From contig JAEYRB010000048.1 in NCBI GenBank assembly GCA_023409735.1, forward strand, positions 39,161 through 103,160: DNA of 64,000 bases, written 5' to 3'. Under the pieces are notes generated by a model, which was not told where the DNA came from, ran no database searches, and saw nothing but the letters and a program-made list of their open reading frames with translations. Shown one piece after another: positions 25,813 through 34,508 of this stretch. The DNA comes from Bacillota bacterium. GTDB lineage: Bacteria; Bacillota; Clostridia; Acetivibrionales; DTU013. A program made the translations under genes and the position numbers. The stretch's first letter is position 1; each line of letters begins with the position of its first letter.

Positions 25813-26511
25813 TCATTCATAAATAAAGTTATTGACATACTTCTCTATTGTGCGCTCTATAAGGTTTTTAGTTAATTGTTCCGTAAATGTCGGCTGTCCA
25901 TAAGCAACTCCTTGTTTTTGGATATTTCCGTTGGCTTTAAAAAAATCAGAATTGTTTACAGTAAATGACTTTGATAAATCAATACCTAGTTTAGAAAGTA
26001 AAGGTGTAATCCTGTTTTGCTGAACTTCATCAAAAAATATTGAACCTGTTTGTCCGTTAGCAAAACGGATAAATGTATTCAATGCACCTGCAATATCTGA
26101 TACTTCCTTCATTCTGTTTGGGTCATAGGTCTCGTTTTTATATTTTGGTAAAACAGCATTCTCTGTAATTTCTAAATAATACCCATCACCTAAATCTAGC
26201 GTATCTCCCGGAACAAAAGACACAGAATTTTTGGCGCTAATAAGGGTATTGCTTGATGTGAAGCTGAAATTTTCATTAATCCTATGATCGTTTAATAATT
26301 CCTCCGGAGTAACATCATATACAAAATTCCTTACAGCAGTAATATTATTGTTTGAAAAAAAATCACTAATCTGTTTCTTTTGCAATGGTTCAGTTTGATA
26401 ATTTTCATAGAAAGTATCAAAATCTTCATTAGAAATCTTTGAATGTTTCTTAAACAAATTCTTCATCGAGTTATAATTGTCCAAAGAACCATAGTTTGAA
26501 TTAACTTGCAA
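25813..26511 (-). CDS. Hypothetical protein, TTG start
   Basis: A 232-residue soluble protein with no family I can name. The first 90 residues are charged and helical (MKNLFKKHSKISNEDFDTFYENY), followed by a strand-rich SVSFVPGDTLDLGDGYYLEI block and a helical C-terminus. It has no membrane segment, cysteine motif or obvious enzyme motif. GGGAGGTG lies about nine bases before TTG at 26511; the frame extends to 26541 through that site. The next gene upstream (26805) is also of unknown function and sporulation-like, so the two may be functionally related, but a hairpin separates them. Confidence 0.7.
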   Translation of the reverse strand: MQVNSNYGSLDNYNSMKNLFKKHSKISNEDFDTFYENYQTEPLQKKQISDFFSNNNITAVRNFVYDVTPEELLNDHRINENFSFTSSNTLISAKNSVSFVPGDTLDLGDGYYLEITENAVLPKYKNETYDPNRMKEVSDIAGALNTFIRFANGQTGSIFFDEVQQNRITPLLSKLGIDLSKSFTVNNSDFFKANGNIQKQGVAYGQPTFTEQLTKNLIERTIEKYVNNFIYE

Positions 26512-26638
26512 GTGATAACACACCTCCCATATACAGTACAAAATTCTTCAGGTGACTTGACATAAAAGTTTTATACTTTTCTTTAATATATATCGGCTAA
26601 ATAAATACGCTACTGTATCTTTTTTTCCAAAAAGAAAC

Positions 26639-26667
26639 AGCGGCTAAATATAACATAATAAGCCGCT
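26639..26667 (-). terminator. Probable terminator after the cysteine-rich protein gene
   Basis: AGCGGCT (26639-26645) and AGCCGCT (26661-26667) form a stem; on the - strand it is followed by GTTTCTTTTTGG. Confidence 0.55.
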
Positions 26668-26804
26668 CGTTTATCTAACTGAAAAATTTTCTTCGTCTCC
26701 AAAATCGATCATTAAGTTGTCATATGTTTGTTGTTGCCATCGTTTCCATATTCCCTATTTTTCGGTTCTTAAATACGCCTCTTTTTTATTCATTTAGCAG
26801 CATC

Positions 26805-27653
26805 TTACCATTTATAATGATCGCATTCATCTTTTTTTTCATCATCTGTCTTGCCTGAATCGTGATGAGGCGGCGACATGTGTGAATCCGGTATTTTAAC
26901 CTGCTGGTTTTGCAATAGCTTTAGCTTAAGGAATATTACCATTTTTTCGGTCAGGGTTTGGAAGGTAAAATCACAGCAGCAATCATCTACTAATGGTTGA
27001 CCATCTTTAGTAATATCAGCCTCAAATATTTGAGCCGATTCCAATTCACAGAATACTTTTTCAGAAAACTCCTCAAGGCTTTCAAACTCTTTTTCGCAGG
27101 GGTTATGACCCAATATCGGATGAGCGCAGATGTTACATGAATTGAATTTCTCGGCAAAGGTCTCAACTTCTGTAGTAAATCCACTTCTGTTTATTTCAGG
27201 CGGGTTTATAAAATCAATTTGAGTTACACACTCAAATGGAACGTTGCAGGTTGTATGCTTTATATTACCGCTTACACAGCCTTTTGGGGAGGCTGAATTA
27301 TCAACGGTTGCAAATTCAATATTCTTCCTGACAAATCCGCTTATGAAAAGCTTGCCGAATTTGTGTTTATCTTCTTGCTTTCTATCACGGATGGTGATTA
27401 ATCTACATTGGGTCAAAAATAGATTCTTTTTTATGCGCTTTATCTCAAAAGCAGGTTCATCAAGCTTGATTTCAGCCTCAACATCAATCTGAATCCTTGG
27501 CTCTGCTAAAACCACTGGTATTTTTGCAATAAGTGGACCGCTTTTTCCGTTTGGACAAAAGCTTACGTTTGTGCATTCAGGTAATGTTTTGGCCTTTACT
27601 TCTCTATCACATGTTTTCTTATCAACATTGTTTGTATCACTGTGATTAGTCAT
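26805..27653 (-). CDS. Cysteine-rich protein, possibly DUF3794/SPOCS-like spore-surface protein
   Basis: A 282-residue protein with 16 cysteines. After a polar, Cys-containing N-terminus there is a strand-rich core (KIPVVLAEPRIQIDVEAEIKL, then IKKNLFLTQCRLI) and a GFVRKNIEFATVDN...VPFECVTQIDF segment. This last pattern, x-G-x-V-x-x-x-I-x-Y/F...x-x-P-F-x-x-x-x, is like DUF3794 (SPOCS) repeats of SafA/SipL- and CsxA/CsxB-type spore proteins. The end is His/Asp/Lys-rich. Similarity is judged by eye and could be fortuitous. The ATG follows AAAGGAG. Promoter region is AT-rich. Confidence 0.6.
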   Translation of the reverse strand: MTNHSDTNNVDKKTCDREVKAKTLPECTNVSFCPNGKSGPLIAKIPVVLAEPRIQIDVEAEIKLDEPAFEIKRIKKNLFLTQCRLITIRDRKQEDKHKFGKLFISGFVRKNIEFATVDNSASPKGCVSGNIKHTTCNVPFECVTQIDFINPPEINRSGFTTEVETFAEKFNSCNICAHPILGHNPCEKEFESLEEFSEKVFCELESAQIFEADITKDGQPLVDDCCCDFTFQTLTEKMVIFLKLKLLQNQQVKIPDSHMSPPHHDSGKTDDEKKDECDHYKW

Positions 27654-27844
27654 TTCATAATCTCCTTTCGATTCTTTGCATCAATTTTGCAGTCAATTCA
27701 AGAATTACATGCATACTATATGTTATGAATAAATATGTTATATTGAAACTTATGTAAACTAATAAATATTTGGAAAGCTAATTATTATAAGAGAGACAAT
27801 TTAATAAGACTAAAGTTTTTTGTCAAAACCTCAATGATTGGGTA

Positions 27845-28057
27845 TCACATGATCATTAATTTGCATTCCATTAATTCGCCTACTCCGATGGGACGCAAAT
27901 TATCTGCTGTAACATTATTGTCTTGGATTTTATTCGGGCGCTCGGGAGTATCAACTCGTTTTGCCATGGTAGAACTATTTTCTGCCGGTAAGTACACGAT
28001 TCCCATCATGCATCTTCTACCCATTTCTTCGCTCCAGTTAATTCTGTTGGTTTTCAC
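27845..28057 (-). CDS. Possible small hypothetical protein (70 residues)
   Basis: A GTG-started frame whose product (MKTNRINWSEEMGRRCMMGI, then VYLPAENSSTMAKRVDTP) has a balanced, charged composition unlike a random AT-rich frame, and an AGGGATG sequence precedes it. No family is recognised. A longer frame runs antisense to it on the + strand but has no ribosome site. It may be a real small gene or a fragment. Confidence 0.3.
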   Translation of the reverse strand: MKTNRINWSEEMGRRCMMGIVYLPAENSSTMAKRVDTPERPNKIQDNNVTADNLRPIGVGELMECKLMIM

Positions 28058-28338
28058 AATACATCATCCCTGCCCTGTTCAGTCCTTTGATACATTGTAT
28101 GTGGAGCTGGGCAGAACTGTTACTGTGATTAACATAAACCAAGTGTACGACATATTGTCTTATTATGGACATATTTTATTCAGTAAAATATGAAATCAAA
28201 CTTTCTATGGACGTCCAAAATAACTGTGGGCATCTCCCCTAGTCAATACCATAAAACGGAAAATGGGCTTACGTTCTGGCCTGTAATTGTTACAAAATAT
28301 AAAGTCTAAACACCATCTTTTATAGTAACAGATGGAAT

Positions 28339-28563
28339 TCAGCCAAATACTATATTACCATAATTACAATAATTATGAATATTCTTGTCCACTTTGAGCC
28401 GACAGTCCGGAAAATTGATTCCCCCTCGGGATTGGGTGAGCCATCGTTCTGGAGTATGTAAGCCATCTATGATATGCAGCCAAGAAAAAAGCACGCAAAA
28501 GGCAGAGATTGCTATTATAAGCAACCTCTTAATTTCTCTATATCTTAATTTAAATCTTAACAT
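28339..28563 (-). pseudogene. Possible gene remnant with an N-terminal membrane segment
   Basis: The 74-codon frame begins MLRFKLRYREIKRLLIIAIS with a hydrophobic stretch to about residue 30, as in a signal-anchored protein, then ends abruptly. No ribosome site is visible and nothing recognisable follows, so this is at best a remnant. Confidence 0.2.
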
Positions 28564-28975
28564 GATACGTTGGATAAAAGAACCACCGTCTCAACGTGGC
28601 TCGATACGTCATGATTGATGTCGTAGGCGTTGCCTGCTTGCGACGGGAATCCGCTTCGTGATTAGTTTCTTTCTACCACTTGGCATCTTTTTTAACTTTT
28701 CATGAATCTTTGGCTTAGCAAAACAGCGTCGCTGAGTTGTAATTCATTCATCGTACATATGTGTCTCATTTCTAAATTATGGTTCTTCTTTACTACTTCT
28801 AATAAAATGGCCTTCCTGAATGGTCGAGAATGTTGCAACAGTAAAAACTACTATCGCACTATATTTCAAAAAATGGTCTTTTCATTCCATAAAGTAATTC
28901 CGCATACTTTTCTCCGCACTTAAATTTGGCTATTTCTTTTATAAGTAACTTTACTGTTGTCTCCTCGCCTCATTG

Positions 28976-30223
28976 TTATTTTACATATGGCATAGTTGAG
29001 CCGCCGTGAGGCAGCAGCAGTACTCCAGCTTTATCACCCAGCTTTGTAAATGCAGCTTCAAGTGCCTTATCCATGCTGCTAAAGGGCTTCATATACAGCT
29101 TTTCTGCCATAGTCTCGGGCATATCTGTAACGATATAGACCTCAGCCTTCTTTTCAACAAGTGCAATGGCAGCAGCTTTATGACCGCCAAGCTCAAAATT
29201 AGTCCTTATTCTTGAGAGCAGATCGTCAGGAGATGAAGACTCATTTATCCATTTTTCGAAAACACCTTCACCATAGCCTTCTGTGCAGGATGCAAGAAGA
29301 ATAACTATTCCTCCGTCTCTTACAGCATGCTTGGCATTGTCGAGCGCCTTTTGAGCCTGATATAAATTTATATCCTTTGGAAAGCCACCAGGCGTTGTAA
29401 TTACTATATCAGCCCTATGTGGTATTTCTACCTTATACAGGCCGTCAAGGAAACGGCAGCCCTCTCTGTGAGCAAGAACATGATGACCTGCCACAGCCTT
29501 AATAATATTCTTGTTCTCATCAAGCACAACATTAAGTATAAAATCAATAGGAACGAATTTTACAACCTCTTCAATATCCTGTCTTACAGGATTGTTGTCT
29601 ATTTCACCCGCCTTAGCCTGGTCCTTTACCATAGCGCTGTGGTTAGCCTGTATTGTATTTCTGGTACATACTCCGGGCAGAATTGCCTTAGCGCCACCGC
29701 TGTAACCTGCAAAATAGTGATACTCGATATTTCCCAGGCATATTGTTCTATCAGCGTCAGCCACTACTGAGAATACTTCTACGGGAGTGCCTCTTGTGGT
29801 TTTGCCAAGATACCTGCAGTCATTAACATCACTGTCCACACAGCTTATTTTTTCGTACAGCTCTGCTCCAACAAGGTATTTTTTTTCATCCTCGGTGTGC
29901 TTTCTATGGCTTCCTACTGCAAACACCACAGTTATGTCCTTATAGTCAATACCTGCAATAATAAGCTCTTCAATAATTAGAGGCAATACAAGCTTTGTTG
30001 GCATTGGACGAGTAATATCGCTTGTTACGATAGCTATTTTTTCACCCTTATGAACTATTGTCGAAAGCTTTCCCGTACCAATTGGCTCAGATAGTGCACA
30101 TGCCACCTCGGCTGCCCCGGTTAGTCCTGTTTCAATCTCGTTTTGCCCCAGTTCAGCGAGAACATTTTCATCGTTAACATCAAATTCTACGAAGTCTTTT
30201 CCATATCCGTACTTAAAATGCAT
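28976..30223 (-). CDS. larA: Nickel-dependent lactate racemase family protein LarA
   Basis: LarA-family racemase/epimerase of 415 residues, which uses a nickel-pincer nucleotide to interconvert 2-hydroxyacids. Signature pieces are TSDITRPMP, GSHRKHTEDE with a catalytic His, EYHYFAGYSGGAKAILPG with the second His and the pincer lysine, and QANHSAM with a nickel-ligand His. The start at 30223 follows AAAGGG; an upstream in-frame extension of eight codons has no site. No larB, larC or larE cofactor genes are adjacent, so the cofactor must be made from elsewhere in the genome. Many LarA homologues act on substrates other than lactate. Confidence 0.9.
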   Translation of the reverse strand: MHFKYGYGKDFVEFDVNDENVLAELGQNEIETGLTGAAEVACALSEPIGTGKLSTIVHKGEKIAIVTSDITRPMPTKLVLPLIIEELIIAGIDYKDITVVFAVGSHRKHTEDEKKYLVGAELYEKISCVDSDVNDCRYLGKTTRGTPVEVFSVVADADRTICLGNIEYHYFAGYSGGAKAILPGVCTRNTIQANHSAMVKDQAKAGEIDNNPVRQDIEEVVKFVPIDFILNVVLDENKNIIKAVAGHHVLAHREGCRFLDGLYKVEIPHRADIVITTPGGFPKDINLYQAQKALDNAKHAVRDGGIVILLASCTEGYGEGVFEKWINESSSPDDLLSRIRTNFELGGHKAAAIALVEKKAEVYIVTDMPETMAEKLYMKPFSSMDKALEAAFTKLGDKAGVLLLPHGGSTMPYVK

Positions 30224-30553
30224 TTTGATACCCTTTCTTTCATACAATTAGATTTTCATTTAGAAAACATCAATCATTATCAATCAAAAATCACGAAATG
30301 TGTAACTCAAATCATTAATTTAAAATATTAACCGCAAAGCTAAATCATAATATTTGTCAACATTTTAAATTATAAGTGAGAGCTTTTGAGTTTTATATGT
30401 TATCATTTCCTTTTGTTCATATGATACTATGCTTGTAGCATTATGGACTGCTTAATTTCATTTAACTTCACCGTCTTCTTCACTTAAAGCATTTATGCCC
30501 GTTTTATTTTCTTTGTCTCACCTCCTACATCACTTGCTGTATTATGAACTGTT
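30224..30553. other. Non-coding stretch with a diverged repeat of a gene 3' end
   Basis: Read on the - strand, the last codons of the 30554 gene (AAAAAATGAAACAGTTCATAA) are loosely repeated about 100 bases downstream (AAATGAAATTAAGCAGTCCATAA). Similarity is modest. An isolated AGGAGG at about 30523-30528 (- strand) has no start codon at working distance. Confidence 0.35.
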
Positions 30554-30961
30554 TCATTTTTTTCTGTCTGGCCGGGTTACGTCATTGTTATTACTACCGC
30601 TTGCCTTTTCCGCGTCGGCACCATTAGCTCTGTCAACTTCGTCAATTCCATCAGTTCCTTCAGCAATGTCAGCAACAACAGCTTCCACCTCTGAATTACC
30701 TTCTATCTCTTCCCCGTCAGTCTCATCAGCCTCATTTACCTTATCAGCTTCGTCAGGTATATCAGGATTCATATCATCAAAATTGTAATGGTTTTTTCCT
30801 CCTACTAAGTTAGCAAGATTTCCATTTGTAAGTACGAAAGCAAATACAATTATCAGGTAAACGACCATGCTTTCCTTCCAATATAGCCTTATTACCAGAA
30901 GATTTAGTATAAGCAGTACAAAGCCTCCTAATAGTATCCAAGCAAATATCCTTTTTTTCAT
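30554..30961 (-). CDS. Small membrane protein with an acidic low-complexity tail
   Basis: A 135-residue protein. Residues 5-25 and 30-52 are hydrophobic helices (IFAWILLGGFVLLILNLLVI and VYLIIVFAFVLTN), leaving about 75 residues of Asp/Glu/Ala/Asn-rich, probably disordered tail (for example DEADKVNEADETDGEEIEG). No family recognised. The ribosome site AGGAGG lies eight bases before the ATG, so expression is likely. The tail looks like an in-frame expansion of a short repeat. Confidence 0.7.
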   Translation of the reverse strand: MKKRIFAWILLGGFVLLILNLLVIRLYWKESMVVYLIIVFAFVLTNGNLANLVGGKNHYNFDDMNPDIPDEADKVNEADETDGEEIEGNSEVEAVVADIAEGTDGIDEVDRANGADAEKASGSNNNDVTRPDRKK

Positions 30962-31033
30962 GTCGATCCTCCTATTTAAAGTACGTTTCTATCTCGATAG
31001 TGCTTTGAGCTGTTTTTCATGAGTTACTTTACA

Positions 31034-32326
31034 CTATTCCATATTTCTGTATCTTTCAAGCCATTCCTTTATACGAGATTCGTAGCCGTTGCCCGTGGGC
31101 TCATAATATATTGTACCCTTCATTTCATCAGGGAGGTATTCCTGCTTTACAATATTCCCCGGGTAATCATGGGCGTATTTATAGCCAATTCCATACCCTT
31201 GGCTGCTCATGCCTGATACAGGAGCATTACGAAGATGCATAGGCACCTCTCCCGTACGCTTTGTTTCAACATCCTTCATAGCAGCTCCAAGTGCTTTATA
31301 ACAGGAGTTTGATTTCGGACTTGTAGCGACCATTACAGCCGCATGCGCAAGTAAAAGTCTTGCCTCAGGCATTCCTATCATATGTATGGCCTCGGCAGCT
31401 GCAACAGCTACCTGAAGGGCATTAGGGTTAGCCATACCCACATCCTCCGAAGCACAGATTATTATTCTTCTTGCAAGGAACTCTGGATCCTCGCCTGCAT
31501 AAAGAGCTCTTGCCAGATAAAAAATTGCTGCATCAGGATTACTGCCTCTCATTGATTTAATGAATGCGCTTATATTATCATAATGAGCCTCTCCAGACTT
31601 ATCAAAGGTAATAGACTTCTTCTGGACGCATTCCTCTATAGTACCAACTGTAATGTGGATGAGTCCGTCCTCTCCGATATCTGAGGTCACAGCTGCAAGC
31701 TCTATTGCATTAAGCGCGCTTCTTGCATCTCCATTTGATATTTCAGCAAGGTATTTTATTGCAGCATCCTCAACCTCAAGGTCATAATTACCTAGTCCGC
31801 GTTCCTTATCATTAATAGCATTTCGAATAACAGCTTCAACATTTTCATTAGTAAGAGGCTTAAGCATAAAAACCGATGAACGTGAAATAAGAGCCTTATT
31901 TACTTCAAAATAAGGATTCTCAGTGGTAGCTCCGATCAGGACTATTGTACCGTTTTCAACGAATGGAAGAAGCGCGTCCTGCTGTGATTTGTTAAAACGA
32001 TGTATTTCATCAATAAATAAAACTGTCCTTCCGCTTGGGTTTAGAATGAGATTTTGAGTATCAGCTACAACTCTCTTTATATCGGCTACTCCTGATGTAA
32101 CTGCGTTCAGCTTTTCAAAGCTTGACTTTGTGGTAGCGGCAATTATTCGTGCGAGTGAAGTTTTACCGGTACCCGGAGGACCATATAAAATAATTGAAGA
32201 GATCCTGTCGGCCTTAATCATTCTGTATAGCATTTTCCCTTTGCCTGTAATATGCTCCTGACCCACGAATTCATCGATCGTCCTTGGGCTCATCCTATAG
32301 GCAAGAGGCTCTTTCCGCTCTGGCAT
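31034..32326 (-). CDS. rarA: Replication-associated recombination protein RarA (MgsA)
   Basis: A clamp-loader-like AAA+ ATPase of 430 residues that acts at stalled replication forks. FVGQEHITGKGK starts the AAA domain; Walker A is YGPPGTGKTSLA; Walker B is VLFIDEIHRFNKSQQDALLP; sensor 1 is IGATTENPYFEVNKAL with S-R-S; then the MgsA C-terminal domain with SNGDARSALNAIE and HDYPGNIVKQEYLPDEM. The ATG at 32326 follows AAAGGA; a TTG nine codons upstream is in frame but has no site. Confidence 0.95.
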   Translation of the reverse strand: MPERKEPLAYRMSPRTIDEFVGQEHITGKGKMLYRMIKADRISSIILYGPPGTGKTSLARIIAATTKSSFEKLNAVTSGVADIKRVVADTQNLILNPSGRTVLFIDEIHRFNKSQQDALLPFVENGTIVLIGATTENPYFEVNKALISRSSVFMLKPLTNENVEAVIRNAINDKERGLGNYDLEVEDAAIKYLAEISNGDARSALNAIELAAVTSDIGEDGLIHITVGTIEECVQKKSITFDKSGEAHYDNISAFIKSMRGSNPDAAIFYLARALYAGEDPEFLARRIIICASEDVGMANPNALQVAVAAAEAIHMIGMPEARLLLAHAAVMVATSPKSNSCYKALGAAMKDVETKRTGEVPMHLRNAPVSGMSSQGYGIGYKYAHDYPGNIVKQEYLPDEMKGTIYYEPTGNGYESRIKEWLERYRNME

Positions 32327-32672
32327 AGACAATTTCCTTTCTGAAAAGGACAAGTTATTTAATATATTATTTTAATTATAATCTCAGTGCAAATCTATGG
32401 CAACTAATTACTTAACAAAGGCATTTGAAATTTTACCATGTAATAGATGATAAGCACAATACACATATTGTCAGGTGCCGTAAGACGCCGCTGCTGCACT
32501 AAACTAAGGCATGGGATAGCATATGTTCAAACAAGGATACGGGGTTGTTGACACAATAGCAACAATAACTTAATAAACGCTGTAGGGATTTGATCAACGC
32601 CATTAATAAAAGTCTCTAATATCGAATCCCTCTAACATTTTGACTATATTCCCTTTAAAAGTACCACAAGAA
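32327..32672. other. Intergenic region upstream of rarA
   Basis: No gene is seen between the rarA start and the glyA terminator. It presumably carries the rarA promoter, but no strong -35/-10 pair stands out. Confidence 0.4.
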
Positions 32673-32707
32673 AAGGAAACAAGATTTGTGTGCAATCTTG
32701 TTTCCTT
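32673..32707 (-). terminator. Intrinsic terminator of glyA
   Basis: A perfect 14-bp stem (AAGGAAACAAGATT with AATCTTGTTTCCTT) around a seven-base loop, followed on the - strand by TTTTCTT. It lies about 85 bases after the glyA stop. Confidence 0.8.
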
Positions 32708-32792
32708 AAATACCCGTACTTAGGTTTTACTAAGCCAACAAGCATCAGTAAATATTGTTATAAACCTAATAAATTCGGCACATACACCATTA

Positions 32793-34028
32793 TTAATACA
32801 GAGGATGATTATTGCAAAGCTTAGCAACTCTGCTTCTTACTTCATCCGCTGAGTTATCAAAGTCAGTAAGAGTGAGTTTGATCAGCTTGGCTATTTCAGC
32901 CATATCTTCCTCAAGCATACCTCTTGTAGTTACTGCCGGTGTTCCTACTCTAATTCCGCTGGTTATAAACGGACTAAGCTTTTCAAACGGTACGGTATTC
33001 TTATTTACTGTAATGCCGACCTCATCCAATAGGAACTGAGCTTGCTTACCTGTAACATTTATGTTAGTAAGATCAACAAGCATCAAATGGTTATCTGTTC
33101 CACCCGAAACCAGATCAAAACCTTCGCCCACAAGAGCATTTGCTAAAGCACTGGCGTTTTTGATGATCTGCTTCTGGTATGTCTTAAAGCTATCATCAAG
33201 CGCTTCCTTGAAGCTAACAGCCTTTGCAGCTATTACATGCATAAGCGGCCCGCCTTGTGTACCCGGGAATATTGCAGAGTCGATCGCCTTTGCATGCTTG
33301 GCTTTGCACAGTATCATTCCGCCTCTTGGGCCGCGAAGTGTCTTGTGTGTGGTCGTTGTTACAAAGTCAGCGTATGGTACAGGGCTGGGATGAAGACCAG
33401 CTGCAACAAGTCCCGCTATATGGGCCATGTCAACCATTAAATATGCTCCAACCGACTTTGCAATTTCGCTAAATGCCTTAAAATCAATTGTTCTCGGATA
33501 TGCGCTGGCTCCTGCAACAATAAGCTTTGGCTTTACCTCCTGAGCCTTTTTGAGCAGCATATCATAATCAATACGGCAGGTATCTTCTTTTACCCCATAA
33601 AATTCTGACTTGTAATATCTGCCTGAAATATTCTTCTTCATTCCATGACTAAGATGTCCGCCGTGTGCCAGATCCATTCCCAAAATAGTATCACCGGGTT
33701 CAAGTACAGAAAAATACACTGCAGAATTTGCTTGTGCTCCTGAATGTGGCTGTACATTTGCATGATCGGCTCCGAATAACTCCTTTGCCCTGTCAATTGC
33801 CAGCTGTTCAACAACATCAACATGCTCGCAGCCGCCGTAATAACGCTTTCCCGGATAACCCTCTGCATATTTATTTGTAAGTGGAGTACCAAGAGCCTGC
33901 ATAACTGCTTCACTTACAAAATTTTCAGACGCAATTAGCTCTATCTTATTTCTCTGCCTATTTACTTCGTTTTCAATAGACTCTGCCACCTGTGGGTCTA
34001 TCTTTTTAATTTGATCAAGCTGGTACAT
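32793..34028 (-). CDS. glyA: Serine hydroxymethyltransferase
   Basis: Interconverts serine and glycine with tetrahydrofolate; PLP enzyme of 411 residues, full length. Landmarks: IELIASENFVSEAVM, NKYAEGYPGKRYYGGCE, VDMAHIAGLVAAG, and the PLP lysine in VTTTTHKTLRGPRGG. GGAGGT precedes the ATG. The preceding leader carries a glycine riboswitch and a terminator hairpin, so glycine directly controls this gene; a perfect promoter lies upstream and a terminator downstream, making glyA a single-gene unit. Confidence 0.98.
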   Translation of the reverse strand: MYQLDQIKKIDPQVAESIENEVNRQRNKIELIASENFVSEAVMQALGTPLTNKYAEGYPGKRYYGGCEHVDVVEQLAIDRAKELFGADHANVQPHSGAQANSAVYFSVLEPGDTILGMDLAHGGHLSHGMKKNISGRYYKSEFYGVKEDTCRIDYDMLLKKAQEVKPKLIVAGASAYPRTIDFKAFSEIAKSVGAYLMVDMAHIAGLVAAGLHPSPVPYADFVTTTTHKTLRGPRGGMILCKAKHAKAIDSAIFPGTQGGPLMHVIAAKAVSFKEALDDSFKTYQKQIIKNASALANALVGEGFDLVSGGTDNHLMLVDLTNINVTGKQAQFLLDEVGITVNKNTVPFEKLSPFITSGIRVGTPAVTTRGMLEEDMAEIAKLIKLTLTDFDNSADEVRSRVAKLCNNHPLY

Positions 34029-34060
34029 TTACAAACCTCCATTTAATATTATCTTTAAGT

Positions 34061-34091
34061 AAAATATAAAAGGCCAAACCATTGTTTGACC
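34061..34091 (-). terminator. Riboswitch-controlled terminator hairpin before glyA
   Basis: On the - strand GGTCAAAC-AATG-GTTTGGCC forms an 8-bp stem followed by TTTTATATTTT. It lies between the glycine aptamer and the glyA ribosome binding site, in the position of an expression platform. Confidence 0.8.
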
Positions 34092-34126
34092 TCTGTAAGC
34101 ATGCAAAAATTTACAACATATTTTTC

Positions 34127-34312
34127 GCTCTGTCCTTTTGCCTGAGAGATTATTTCCAAAATTATTGGAAAGTGCCCCTTCGGCGCCTTGATGGTCTCTC
34201 CAGAGATCGTCCTGCCACAGTTGCTCATATTGAAAGCTCTGCTCATGGTGAATGTCATAGCTAAGCACAATTAATTGATTACAAGCATTGACTCTCATCT
34301 CTCCTGCAGCAA
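34127..34312 (-). ncRNA. Glycine riboswitch (one clear aptamer plus a degenerate partner)
   Basis: Read on the - strand: CTCTGGAGAG, GCGCCGAAGGGGCA and ATCTCTCAGGCAAAAGGACA followed by GAG form the classical glycine aptamer core, from about 34207 down to 34127. Upstream (34289-34312) there is only a fragment like the start of a first aptamer, GCAGGAGAGATGAGAGTC, without the later conserved blocks. That fits the singlet aptamer with a 'ghost' partner seen in some bacteria. It controls glyA. Confidence 0.92.
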
Positions 34313-34373
34313 TCATCCATTTATATTTAATTTTCAACAATTCCGGACAAAACTTCCTTCCCTTAATAAAACG

Positions 34374-34402
34374 ATTATAATAATATTAAAAAATTATGTC
34401 AA
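34374..34402 (-). promoter_or_regulatory. glyA promoter
   Basis: TTGACA (34397-34402) and TATAAT (34374-34379) on the - strand, both perfect consensus, 17 bases apart, about 60 bases before the riboswitch. Confidence 0.85.
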
Positions 34403-34508
34403 GGCATAGTTTTAATCATGTTAGTTGCGAACAAACTAAATTAAATTCAGTAAAATATCTAGTGACCTATCATCTCCAATAGATGCAGTAATATTCTATC
34501 CGAATACA

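Larger units (their letters stand above)
27654..28975. other. 1.3-kb region without a convincing gene
   Basis: The longest reading frames are 119 codons (+, 27834-28193), 74 codons (-, 28339-28563) and 73 codons (+, 28702-28923); none has a ribosome site or recognisable motif. Local composition is a little higher in GC near 28385-28680 than the rest. The - strand 27845-28057 frame is the most protein-like and is listed separately. I read this as a decayed gene region or non-coding DNA, with no terminal inverted repeats or transposase motif seen. Confidence 0.5.

Noticed and set aside
27834..28193. 119-codon + strand frame
   Set aside because: No ribosome site, no recognisable motif and it overlaps a more protein-like - strand frame.
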